Positions 36,274 through 44,095 of a DNA stretch of 47,600 nt are shown in pieces. A program made the position numbers and the translations under genes. The stretch's first letter is position 1, and each line of letters opens with the position of its first letter. Source of the DNA: Acidimicrobiaceae bacterium (GTDB lineage: Bacteria; Actinomycetota; Acidimicrobiia; Acidimicrobiales; RAAP-2); the NCBI GenBank assembly GCA_003132305.1, contig PKXJ01000032.1, positions 1 through 47,600 on the forward strand, written 5' to 3'. Under the pieces are notes generated by a model. The model was given only the letters and a program-made list of their open reading frames with translations. It searched no databases and was not told the origin of the DNA.

Positions 36274-36307
36274 GCGGTCTGTTGTGTCCATCGCGTGGAC
36301 GGGCGAT

Positions 36308-36481
36308 CTACTCTTGGAGCGCATCCTTGACCTTCTCTCCGGCTTGTTTGAGGTTGCCCTCCACCTGGTCGATGTTTCCCTCAGCTTCGAGCTGCTCGTT
36401 GCCGACGGACTTCCCGGTTGCCTCTTTAACCTTGCCTTTGGCTACTTGAGCCAAGTTGCGTGCCTTGTTTTTCTTTCCCAT
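36308..36481 (-). CDS. CsbD-like small stress protein
   Basis: A 57-residue hydrophilic protein of the CsbD family, small stress-inducible proteins of unknown mechanism (in Bacillus under sigma-B). Typical sequence includes QVAKGKVKEATGK, NEQLEAEG and QVEGNLKQAGEKVKDAL. The start is preceded by AAGGACG about 7 bases upstream. It is followed by a strong inverted repeat, and the next gene upstream on the same strand is a small membrane protein 178 bases away. Confidence 0.85.
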   Translation of the reverse strand: MGKKNKARNLAQVAKGKVKEATGKSVGNEQLEAEGNIDQVEGNLKQAGEKVKDALQE

Positions 36482-36659
36482 TGTTCGTCCTTATCTCTTT
36501 CTCCTAGAAGAGGCCAGTTCCTCTCAAGTACTTCGGACTTTTACGGTGTGATCATTTGTTCAGAACTCGATCGTGCGTACCGCGTGTTACTACTGCACGC
36601 GCGAGATTTTGTGGTGCGAGGGAACGTGGTCCGTCGTTGGACACGGTTCGTAGGAAACT

Positions 36660-36908
36660 TCATGATCCGAACTCAATTTTCCTTGAGCGTCGACGAGTTG
36701 ACGGTCCGGCGGGTGCTCTCGAAAGCGTTGGGCCCCGCGACACCGCAAAATTAATCGTCGAAGCGGCAAAACCACTAGCTCCGGCAATCAGGAAGTTGGC
36801 TCCCACTGTTGACAGTCGAAAACCGGCGCCTTGATAGGTGGCAGCCCAGTAGATGGTGGTCCCAACGACGACGGTGATGGCGCTTAACGCCACTTCAGGA
36901 CGACCCAC
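36660..36908 (-). CDS. Small two-helix membrane protein (DUF6458-like)
   Basis: An 82-residue protein with two hydrophobic helices (VALSAITVVVGTTIYWAAT and TVGANFLIAGASGFAASTI) and a basic tail. The arrangement, a first helix, then a short polar loop ending in TVG, then a glycine-rich second helix, resembles small actinobacterial membrane proteins such as DUF6458; family membership is tentative. The GTG start has AAGG about 6 bases upstream. It precedes csbD in the same direction, suggesting a stress-related pair. Confidence 0.5.
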   Translation of the reverse strand: MGRPEVALSAITVVVGTTIYWAATYQGAGFRLSTVGANFLIAGASGFAASTINFAVSRGPTLSRAPAGPSTRRRSRKIEFGS

Positions 36909-37611
36909 TACGCACCTTCTTCTGACAGCCCTGACTAAGGGTCAGGCGAGAGGAATGCGGGGTCTAGACGTCCTTCTACCGCAGCGTAACACTTTGAAGG
37001 TGGAATCTCCTGTCAATAATCTGACTACATTTGGTCGGATTCTGGACTGACGCCCTGGTTAAGCGTTCGATTTGTTGCGCCCTCTATCGCAGCACATTTG
37101 TCCGGCTTTTCGTTCTCGGGGCCACGATATCGGAGACGTCACGTAAGACGATTTGTGCGTAGGTACTCGTAGCAACCGCGTCTCTGGACGTGAACGTGAC
37201 ATCGGGCTCTTCCGTATCTTTTGTCGCAAAGTTGGCCATCATTTCGACACGTTGACGTTCACCGTCGCGAACTACTCGCGCGCGTCGCGTGCCTCGGTCC
37301 GGTCGGTGCCGCGGAGGCGCCTGTCCGATTTCAAAGCATCGAGGCCCTATTCGAAGCTATCCGTGGAGAAGCGTGGCGCTCGCCGCCCGCGAGTTCCTGA
37401 GATGAACGCGCTGCGACACAGAGCTTTCGTCACGTTTCGCACACTTTCGGCGTGACCAAATCGTCGATTCTCACCGTCGCCAGTGAAGCTCCTCGCCTCG
37501 ACGCGGTTCTCAAAGAGGACCCCGCCCGCTCCGTGCCACTGGTCAGAGTTTCGTTGCTCGATCCCGACACCTGGGGTTCAAAGGTGACAGGGGACCCTCT
37601 AAGGTGCACGT
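36909..37611. other. Gene-poor region of about 700 bp
   Basis: No convincing gene, RNA or repeat was recognised. A plus-strand frame at 37452-37637 (61 codons, GC-rich third positions, GTG start) overlaps the moxR start by 26 bases but has no ribosome site. A frame at 37153-37455 has atypical composition. Promoters for the flanking small membrane protein and for moxR should lie here. Confidence 0.55.
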
Positions 37612-39033
37612 ATGAACACCCCCATTTCACCCTCTGATCTACCCACAACCCTTGGCGCCCTTCGCGCTTCGGGCTTCGAGTCGCGCTCCGTTCGAGACGA
37701 GATCCGTCGCAACTTAGAAGTTCGTCTCGCCGCGGGCGTGCCACTCACCTCGACCGTTTTGGGATATGAAGACACCGTCCTACCCCAACTCGAGACGGCG
37801 CTCCTGGCCGGACACGACATCATATTGTTGGGTGAGCGCGGACAGGCCAAGACTCGAATAATTCGCTCGCTGGTTGAACTGCTTGACGAGTGGCTGCCCA
37901 TTGTCGCTGGATCTGACGTTCGCGACGACCCCTTCAGCCCGATCTCGGCCTTCGGGATAGATCTCGTGCGCGATAAGGGTGACAAGACACCGATCAGTTG
38001 GGTCCATCGCAGTCAGCGTTTCGCCGAGAAGTTGGCCTCGCCCGATACGTCAATGGCGGACCTCATCGGAGAGGTCGATCCCATCAAAGTGGCGAACGGT
38101 CTCTACCTCGACGATCCGAAGGCCCTCAGCTACGGTCTCGTACCCAAGTCCAATCGCGGCATTTTTGCGATCAATGAGCTGCCCGACCTATCCGAGAGAA
38201 TTCAAGTCGGTCTACTCAACGTGCTCGAAGAGCGCGACGTGCAGATTCGTGGTCACCTTGTTCGTCTCGAACTCGACGTGTTGGTGGTCGCGACGGCCAA
38301 CCCCGAGGACTACACCAACCGCGGACGGCTCATCACCCCGCTGAAGGACCGCTTCGGGTCCCAGATCCGTACGCACTATCCCTTCGAAGTTGCCACCGAA
38401 ATTGAGATCATGCATCAAGAGGCCCACCTGCCGACCTCACCAGTACCCATCAAGGTGCCGTGGTTCATCAACGACGTCATCGCGCGCGTGAGCCACGTGG
38501 CGAGGCGTAGCCACGTCATCAGTCAGACCTCGGGCGTGTCCGTGCGTCTGTCGATCGCGAACTACGAAACGGTCATCGCGAACGCGCTGCGTCGAACACT
38601 GCGCACGCACGACGCGGTCGTCGTGCCGCGCGTGAGTGACCTCAGCGCGATGGTGCAGTCCACCCAGGGCAAAATCGAGTTCGACACCATGGACGACAGT
38701 GACGCCGATCAGGTCATCGCCGCCCTGGTGTCGCTCGCGATTCGCCAGTGCTTTAGTGACGTGCTCTTGGAAGAGGCGCCCGAGATCGTTGGGGCCTTTA
38801 ACTCTGAAGCCATCGTGCACACCGGCGACGACTTGCCCGATGCCGACTACTTGGCGGTCCTCGCGGCGATGCCCGCACTCGCGGCACCGGTCGAGCGAAT
38901 TGCCGGACCCCACGCGAGTGACGGCGAGAAGGCCGCGGCCGTCGAGTTCGTGCTTGAGGGTCTCTACCTCACCAAGCGCCTCGCGAAGGACGCCTCGGGA
39001 GCGAGGGCGCTCTACCGCTCTAGGAACCGATAG
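37612..39033 (+). CDS. MoxR-type AAA+ ATPase (magnesium-chelatase-like)
   Basis: A 473-residue AAA+ ATPase of the MoxR/ChlI-like group. Walker A is GERGQAKTR. The Walker B region reads IFAINELPDL, with Asn where most AAA+ proteins have Asp, but I recall that this sequence is shared by close relatives. Other elements are the sensor-1 region VVATANPEDYTNRGR and the arginine-finger segment LKDRFGSQIRTHYP. MoxR proteins act as chaperones with VWA partners to mature enzyme complexes or respond to stress; the partner here is the next gene, which starts on the last base of this stop codon. AAGGTG lies about 5 bases before the ATG. Confidence 0.9.
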   Translation: MNTPISPSDLPTTLGALRASGFESRSVRDEIRRNLEVRLAAGVPLTSTVLGYEDTVLPQLETALLAGHDIILLGERGQAKTRIIRSLVELLDEWLPIVAGSDVRDDPFSPISAFGIDLVRDKGDKTPISWVHRSQRFAEKLASPDTSMADLIGEVDPIKVANGLYLDDPKALSYGLVPKSNRGIFAINELPDLSERIQVGLLNVLEERDVQIRGHLVRLELDVLVVATANPEDYTNRGRLITPLKDRFGSQIRTHYPFEVATEIEIMHQEAHLPTSPVPIKVPWFINDVIARVSHVARRSHVISQTSGVSVRLSIANYETVIANALRRTLRTHDAVVVPRVSDLSAMVQSTQGKIEFDTMDDSDADQVIAALVSLAIRQCFSDVLLEEAPEIVGAFNSEAIVHTGDDLPDADYLAVLAAMPALAAPVERIAGPHASDGEKAAAVEFVLEGLYLTKRLAKDASGARALYRSRNR

Positions 39034-41027
39034 TGCCCGTTCGCTACGGCTTTCGTCGCTTCTCCGAGGACGACGACTTTAACGACCTCGACGTTGAAGA
39101 GTTGCTGGCCCACTTGGCCGACGACTTCATGGAGAGCGGCGACCTCGACGACGCCATGGACCGACTCTTGCGCGAGGGCTACACGAGCGAGGACGGCGAG
39201 CGGGTCGAAGGGCTGAGAGAACTCCTCGACCGCACCAGAAAGAAGCGCCGCGAACTCGAGCAACAGGGTGACCCCGACGGCGAGATGCAACGCTACCGCG
39301 AGTGGCTCGAGGACATCGAGGCCATGGAATCCAGTGAGCTCGCCGAACTTCTCGCCGACGCCGAGGCCTCCAGCGACGAACGTCGTCAAGAGGTCACGCG
39401 CGACCTCGTCGATCAGAAAAAGATGCAGCGTGAACTCATGAGCGACTCGCTCGGCGATCGCTTGGGCGAGTACCAAAACTACGAGTTCGTGTCGTCGAAG
39501 GCCCGTGAAGAGTTCGAGGAACTCATGAGCGAACTCCAACGCGACGTGCTCGACACGTACTTTCAAAACTCGAAGGAGTTCATGGGTCGCCCGGACCCCG
39601 AAGCGCTCGCGCGCACGCGCGAGATGATGGACGCGCTGTCAACCATGATCGAACAAGACCGCCGCGGAGAAGAACTTGATCCCACGTTTCAGGACTTCAT
39701 GGAGAAGTTCGGCGACTTCTTTCCGGGCGCCGAGAGTCTCGAGGACGTCGTGCGAGCCATGGCCGAGCGCGCGGCGGCCGCCGAAGCCATGTTCAACTCG
39801 TTGTCCGCGGAGCAACAGGGAGAACTGCGCGCGCTCTTTGACGAAATGATGCAGAACATGGAGTTGAACTTTTCCATGAATCGGCTCATCTCCAACCTGC
39901 GCCAGGCGACCCCCGACATTGATTGGAATCGCGCGCACCGCATGCGCGGTCAGGACGGTTCGCCCTTCGCCCAGGCCGCCTCGGTCGCGGAACAGCTCGG
40001 CCAGTTAAGGGGCCTCGAGGACTTTCTGGGCCAGAGTCACGCCGCCCAGGGACTACCCGAAGTTGACGTAGAGGCCGTTCGGCGTAACCTCGGCGACGAC
40101 GCCGCGCGCCACGTCCAACGTCTCCAAAGGGCGCTCCAGGGACTCAAGGATCAAGGTTTCATTGATCGCCAGAGCAATCGACTGAAACTGAGCGCGAAGG
40201 GCATTCGAAAAATCGGTCAGATCGCCCTGAAGGATCTCTTCAACCAGCTTCACGACTCCCCGACCGTCGGGGCGCACCCGGTCGCGACGTTGGCCCGAGG
40301 CGGCGATCGCGAGGAGACGGCGAAGCCCTGGGAACCGGGCGAGGCCTTTTCGCTGCACCTGCCCAAGACGCTGAAGAACGCCCTCTTGCGCCAGGGCCCC
40401 GGCACGCCGATTCATTTGCACCCCGACGACTTCGAGGTGGAAGAGTACGAGGCGTCGCGACGCTCGTCGACGGTCTTCGCGATTGACCTGTCGCTCTCCA
40501 TGGCCATGCGCGGCAACCTCGTGCCGGCAAAGAAGATGGTGCTGGCTCTCACGCAACTCATTCGCTCGAAGTTTCCCCGTGACTTCGTCGCGGTCGTGGG
40601 CTTTGGCGAACGGGCGCAGGAGCTCAAAATCGACGACGTGCCGGCCCTCACGATCGACTACAACTACGGCACCAACCTCCAGCACGCGCTGGCGCTCAGT
40701 CGCCACCTTCTTCGTAACGAGCGCGGCGAGCGTCAGATCGTGGTCGTGACCGACGGCGAGCCGACGGCGCACTTGACGGCCTCGGGGGAGCCCTTCTTTT
40801 CCTGGCCCCCCGTCCAGGAGACGCTCGAAAAGACCATGGCCGAAGTGCTGCGAGTCACCAAGGCCGGCATCACGATCAACACCTTCGCCCTCGATATTGA
40901 GCGCAGCCAGTTTCCCTTCGTAGAACAGATTGCCCGCGTGAACGGCGGACGACTGTTCTACACCGACGTGGACGACCTCGGAATCTACGCCCTCGACGAC
41001 TTCGTCAAACACCGCCAAACGAGTTAG
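39033..41027 (+). CDS. VWA-domain protein, partner of MoxR ATPase
   Basis: A 664-residue cytoplasmic protein with no signal peptide. Residues 1-440 are acidic and mainly helical (for example DDDFNDLDVEELLAHL and repeated Glu/Leu-rich helices), and the C-terminal 200 residues form a von Willebrand factor A domain. Its metal-ion-dependent adhesion site begins with FAIDLSLSMAM near residue 484, and the later VVVTDGEPTAH supplies the second acidic loop. MoxR-VWA pairs are thought to insert metals or assemble complexes; the target is unknown here. GTG start overlaps the moxR stop by one base, so the two are translationally coupled. Confidence 0.88.
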   Translation: MPVRYGFRRFSEDDDFNDLDVEELLAHLADDFMESGDLDDAMDRLLREGYTSEDGERVEGLRELLDRTRKKRRELEQQGDPDGEMQRYREWLEDIEAMESSELAELLADAEASSDERRQEVTRDLVDQKKMQRELMSDSLGDRLGEYQNYEFVSSKAREEFEELMSELQRDVLDTYFQNSKEFMGRPDPEALARTREMMDALSTMIEQDRRGEELDPTFQDFMEKFGDFFPGAESLEDVVRAMAERAAAAEAMFNSLSAEQQGELRALFDEMMQNMELNFSMNRLISNLRQATPDIDWNRAHRMRGQDGSPFAQAASVAEQLGQLRGLEDFLGQSHAAQGLPEVDVEAVRRNLGDDAARHVQRLQRALQGLKDQGFIDRQSNRLKLSAKGIRKIGQIALKDLFNQLHDSPTVGAHPVATLARGGDREETAKPWEPGEAFSLHLPKTLKNALLRQGPGTPIHLHPDDFEVEEYEASRRSSTVFAIDLSLSMAMRGNLVPAKKMVLALTQLIRSKFPRDFVAVVGFGERAQELKIDDVPALTIDYNYGTNLQHALALSRHLLRNERGERQIVVVTDGEPTAHLTASGEPFFSWPPVQETLEKTMAEVLRVTKAGITINTFALDIERSQFPFVEQIARVNGGRLFYTDVDDLGIYALDDFVKHRQTS

Positions 41028-41065
41028 GCCGAAACCGCTCTCATCAGGTAGTTCAAAAAATAGAT

Positions 41066-41093
41066 TTGCTATTTGCGCGAAACCCCGTAACAA
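41066..41093 (+). promoter_or_regulatory. Possible promoter of the first whiB gene
   Basis: TTGCTA (41066-41071) and TAACAA (41088-41093) are 16 bases apart, in an AT-rich stretch about 55 bases upstream of the whiB start. Downstream of it lies CCGTTGTAA, which recurs upstream of the gene at 42696. Confidence 0.4.
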
Positions 41094-41148
41094 TGACACC
41101 GTTGTAATTACATCGGTGGAAGCAATTGCCGACGGGGAGGATCACAAC

Positions 41149-41424
41149 GTGGAAATCGTCGAACTCTTGAGCGGTATGGAAGATCGAGGTTGGCAAGCGC
41201 GATCAAACTGTATGGGGGTAGACCCGGACCTCTTCTTTCCCGAGCGTGGTGCGTCCACTCGTGAGGCCAAAGAAGTCTGTCGCGGATGTGTGGTCCGTGA
41301 GGACTGTCTGGAGTACGCGCTCGAGAACGGTGAGAAGTTCGGTATCTGGGGTGGCATGAGTGAGCGCGAGCGTCGTCGCCTCCGTCGGGCCCGCGCGATT
41401 GAACGTCGCGCCCAGGCGGGCTGA
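41149..41424 (+). CDS. WhiB-family transcriptional regulator (WhiB2/WhmD-like)
   Basis: A 91-residue iron-sulfur regulator of the WhiB family, restricted to actinobacteria and their phages. Four cysteines at 21, 44, 47 and 53 (C-x22-C-x2-C-x5-C) bind a [4Fe-4S] cluster. The GIWGGMSERERRRLRR segment is the conserved turn and basic DNA-binding tail. TREAKEVC and CLEYALEN most resemble WhiB2/WhmD, which controls septation in mycobacteria and sporulation in streptomycetes; orthology is not proven. The GTG at 41149 follows GGGGAGG by about 8 bases; an in-frame start at 41116 lacks such a site. It nearly touches the convergent ftcD-like gene. Confidence 0.93.
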   Translation: MEIVELLSGMEDRGWQARSNCMGVDPDLFFPERGASTREAKEVCRGCVVREDCLEYALENGEKFGIWGGMSERERRRLRRARAIERRAQAG

Positions 41425-41428
41425 CCCA

Positions 41429-42244
41429 CTACAACAAGCGAGCTTCGATCGTTTTTTCGTAGCTCAAATCCAACTGCTCCCACCGCGCGGGGTCTTCCGC
41501 GCGAAGTAGCGCCTCGGGAATGAGTCCGACCAACTCCGCGTGATCGATGACGCCGCTCGCCAACAGACTCCGGACCTGGTCGTAGATCGTCGACGGTCCG
41601 ACCAGCAGTGGCGCGATCAAGTTGCAACTGATCTGCGTGAACTCTCGTACTGGCAACGCGAGCGAGCGCACTTCGACGCGTCGAACAGCTTTGGCGATCG
41701 CCCTACCGTCGTCGAGGGAGATACCGCGCACCCAGAGATTCCACGCCACGAGTAGGCCCCGGGCGCCGAGGGCGCTGGCGCCCAACTTGACGTCGGGCGA
41801 CGCCGGTCCCCAGTCGGGCTTTAGCGTTCGAAACGCCCCTCGGCGAACGTCGGGCAACGACCGGGTCGTTCCGTCGCCGAGCGGCCCGTAGAGAAAGACC
41901 GGAACTTCAAACGTCGTCGCCAGCCACGCCGCGGTCTCATCGCGCAGGGTAACGGCCTGGTCCGTGCGGGCTTCGTCGAGTGCTACGTAGGGCACGACGT
42001 CCAAGACCCCAAAGCGAGGGTGCACGCCCACGTGCGCTCGTAGATCGAGCGTGTTCATCGTGGCGACGGCGAGGGCGTGAACGTCGCGACGTAGTTCGTC
42101 GCGATCGTGGATCAACGTGAAGACGCTGCGGTTGTGGACTGCGTCACTGTGGCGATCGCGCAGTGAGGCACCGGCGGCGACACTCAGTGCATCGAGGACG
42201 TCGAGACGTTGTCCCTCGGAGATATTGATGACGCACTCAAACAA
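41429..42244 (-). CDS. Glutamate formimidoyltransferase-like protein
   Basis: A 271-residue protein matching the N-terminal transferase part of FTCD, which moves the formimino group of N-formimino-L-glutamate to tetrahydrofolate. Clear features are the opening ECVINISEG, RDRHSDAVHNRSVFTL, and HVGVHPRFGVLDVVPY with the probable catalytic His75. No cyclodeaminase domain follows. The start is a TTG 9 bases after the whiB stop on the same strand, so the two may be co-transcribed. It lies 7 kb from the hut operon, which already encodes a hydrolytic HutG, so a folate-linked branch or a different substrate is possible. Confidence 0.82.
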   Translation of the reverse strand: MFECVINISEGQRLDVLDALSVAAGASLRDRHSDAVHNRSVFTLIHDRDELRRDVHALAVATMNTLDLRAHVGVHPRFGVLDVVPYVALDEARTDQAVTLRDETAAWLATTFEVPVFLYGPLGDGTTRSLPDVRRGAFRTLKPDWGPASPDVKLGASALGARGLLVAWNLWVRGISLDDGRAIAKAVRRVEVRSLALPVREFTQISCNLIAPLLVGPSTIYDQVRSLLASGVIDHAELVGLIPEALLRAEDPARWEQLDLSYEKTIEARLL

Positions 42245-42253
42245 GAGGCTCGC

Positions 42254-42505
42254 TTAGTGAAGTTCGCGGTTAAAGAGACGCAAACGACGGCGTTCGCGAA
42301 GTAGGCGGCGCCGCTCGCGCTCACTCTTGCCGCCCCACACGCCGTGGTCGATGTGATTGTCGAGCGCGTAGATAAGACACGAACTCGCGACCGGACACGT
42401 CACGCAGATTCGTTGAGCGATGATGACGCCCATTCCGTCACGGGGAAAGAAGGTCTCGGCCGGATACTCGCGACACTTTCCGTCGGCCATCCATTCGGTA
42501 GTCAT
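42254..42505 (-). CDS. WhiB-family transcriptional regulator (second copy)
   Basis: An 83-residue WhiB protein. Cysteines at 11, 34, 37 and 43 give C-x22-C-x2-C-x5-C for the [4Fe-4S] cluster. HGVWGGKSERERRRLLRERRR is the conserved turn and basic tail. The class is different from the 41149 copy (ICVTCPVASSCLIYALDN), nearer to WhiB1-like types, but not assignable with certainty. The ATG at 42505 follows GAGAGGGGG; a longer frame to 42571 has no family sequence. Downstream, the formiminotransferase gene follows in the same direction after 9 bases. Confidence 0.92.
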   Translation of the reverse strand: MTTEWMADGKCREYPAETFFPRDGMGVIIAQRICVTCPVASSCLIYALDNHIDHGVWGGKSERERRRLLRERRRLRLFNRELH

Positions 42506-42647
42506 ACTTACCCCCTCTCGCACCTCTGCCCTTACTTCTACTCTCACAGTAGCGACGTTGGAGGTCACCACCTGCCACCTTTCGTTCGCTCGTTCACGAG
42601 CATCTCGACCCTTATAAGTCCCTTAGAGATGAATCGAGAAAGTCCAG

Positions 42648-42653
42648 TAGAAT
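42648..42653 (+). promoter_or_regulatory. Possible -10 element for the gene at 42696
   Basis: TAGAAT lies 42 bases before the GTG start, in the 190-bp divergent region shared with the second whiB gene. No good -35 is seen at standard spacing. CTTATAAG at 42611-42618 could serve as a -10 for the minus-strand whiB. Confidence 0.35.
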
Positions 42654-42695
42654 GGCCAAAGTAAGCGCCGTTGTAACGCATTCGTAAGGAGTCTC

Positions 42696-42974
42696 GTGAG
42701 CCAGGTCCCCACAACCGAAGTAACCGAAGTCGTTGACCCAGTGGGTCACGTCCAGGTCATCTACCTGGGTCCGGTGGCCCCGCACTGGGAGTGCCGCATG
42801 GTCTTTGGCGACGAGGAGCAGATCCAGGCCTTCGTCGACCGCGTGGACGCGCGACTTCGATTCTTGCCGCCGCACGACCCGCAGTTTCGCCGCAACCGCG
42901 AACGCGTGAATCGTGACGCCGAGCGTGAGAATCTACTCGTCGAGTGGAACCTCGGGTACGACGAAGAGTCTTAG
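42696..42974 (+). CDS. Small conserved-looking protein of unknown function
   Basis: A 92-residue soluble, acidic protein that I do not recognise. The first half looks beta-rich (HVQVIYLGPVAPHWECRMVFG), followed by helical, charged sequence (DEEQIQAFVDRVDARLRFL, then RRNRERVNRDAERENLLVEW). The GTG start has AAGGAG 5 bases upstream, strong evidence that it is translated. It is divergent from the second whiB and its stop overlaps that of the convergent zincin-like gene by 4 bases. Confidence 0.7.
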   Translation: MSQVPTTEVTEVVDPVGHVQVIYLGPVAPHWECRMVFGDEEQIQAFVDRVDARLRFLPPHDPQFRRNRERVNRDAERENLLVEWNLGYDEES

Positions 42975-44095
42975 GCCAGCGGCGAGGTCGTCACTCGCTC
43001 GTACCACGCGTTGGGATCGTAGAGTTCGCTCGCACTCGGCAGACCGTCCACGCGAAGGAGCGCTCCAAAGACACTAAGTGAGTGCTCGGCCACGAGCGTC
43101 GACACGAAAGTAGTCGCCGCGTCGTGATGGGGACCCTGCGTTGAGATACCGAAGAGCGCGGCGGCCGCGTCCTCGCCGCGCGCGTCACTTCGACGGTGGC
43201 GGGTGTAGGCCTCGGCGAGCGCGGGACGAGGTCCGAGCAGCTTCTCGGTGATGTCGTGCGCGGCGGCGCTGAAGAAGGCCAGCAGCACACTGGCGGCGGC
43301 GTTGACGGCGCGCGTGGCGTCACTCTCTTCGGGTACCTCGATGCCGTCGAGCAGGGACTCGGGATTGCTCATCATCTCGTTGATGTCGCCGGACTCCATC
43401 AGGGTCTGCAGGCGCTCCATGAGATCGCCCTGGATGGCGTTGGCCTCGTTCACGGTGTCGATGAGGAGGGCTCGGAGGGCGTCACTGGTCCCCGGTTGGG
43501 TTAAGACCAGTGAGGCCACGAACTCTTGGGCCAGGGCGAAGACGTAAACCTCGTCGCGCTCGAGGGACCACTCGGTGGCGAAGTTGGCCAAATTATTGAC
43601 GACGAGAAGGTGTTGGTCGTTCAACCGCGGCAGGGGCAGCACCGCGAGCGACCACGCGCGCGCGGAGAAGTGGCCCGCCACCGAGCCCATCTGAAAGCCC
43701 GCGAAGAGCGGTCCGATCGTCGAGGAGATCTGCGCGATGAGCTGATTACTCGATTCGTCGAGCTCCTCACTCGTTGACGCTGGCGCGTTCGGGATCATGG
43801 GTTTCATCAAAGGACGCCACTGTTCGAGCGCGGCGATGGTCAGAGCCGATCGGTTCACGGCCACGACGGAGGGTTCCCTCGAAGCGCCAAAGAGGGCGTC
43901 GACGTGTCGACCCACGAGTGGTGCCAGCTCCTCGAGGCGCTGGCGCTCAATGGGTTGGGGATTAGGGTCACCGTCGTCACCTCGGGCGATGTTGAGCGCG
44001 AGCTGGGTGGCGGTCGTGAACCAGGTGTCTGGTCCTTGCTGGCTCAACATCGAAAAGATGTCGCCGAACATGTCGCCGAAGGGGTTGGTCGTCAC
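42971..44095 (-). CDS. DUF2342 zincin-like protein with degraded HExxH site
   Basis: A 374-residue protein resembling the actinobacterial DUF2342/zincin family (mycobacterial Rv3195-like), judged from the MGSVAGHFSARAWSLAVLPLP and LLVVNNLANFATEWSLERDEV segments and the late acidic helices. The zinc motif that should follow is changed: at 190-194 it reads QEFVA, so both zinc histidines are absent and only the Glu remains. Protease activity is therefore unlikely; a binding role is inferred. The gene overlaps the HtrA-like gene upstream by 4 bases. In mycobacteria, to my knowledge, the homologue sits beside a YlbL-type PDZ protein, also found here at the right edge. Confidence 0.75.
   Translation of the reverse strand: MTTNPFGDMFGDIFSMLSQQGPDTWFTTATQLALNIARGDDGDPNPQPIERQRLEELAPLVGRHVDALFGASREPSVVAVNRSALTIAALEQWRPLMKPMIPNAPASTSEELDESSNQLIAQISSTIGPLFAGFQMGSVAGHFSARAWSLAVLPLPRLNDQHLLVVNNLANFATEWSLERDEVYVFALAQEFVASLVLTQPGTSDALRALLIDTVNEANAIQGDLMERLQTLMESGDINEMMSNPESLLDGIEVPEESDATRAVNAAASVLLAFFSAAAHDITEKLLGPRPALAEAYTRHRRSDARGEDAAAALFGISTQGPHHDAATTFVSTLVAEHSLSVFGALLRVDGLPSASELYDPNAWYERVTTSPLA

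Noticed and set aside
37153-37455. A 100-codon plus-strand frame upstream of moxR
   Set aside because: No ribosome site, no domain, and an Arg/Ser-rich composition unlike the neighbouring proteins.
40053-41099. A 348-codon minus-strand frame opposite the VWA gene
   Set aside because: Its sequence has no domain and mirrors the VWA coding frame; the VWA frame has a clear metal-site motif and is coupled to moxR.
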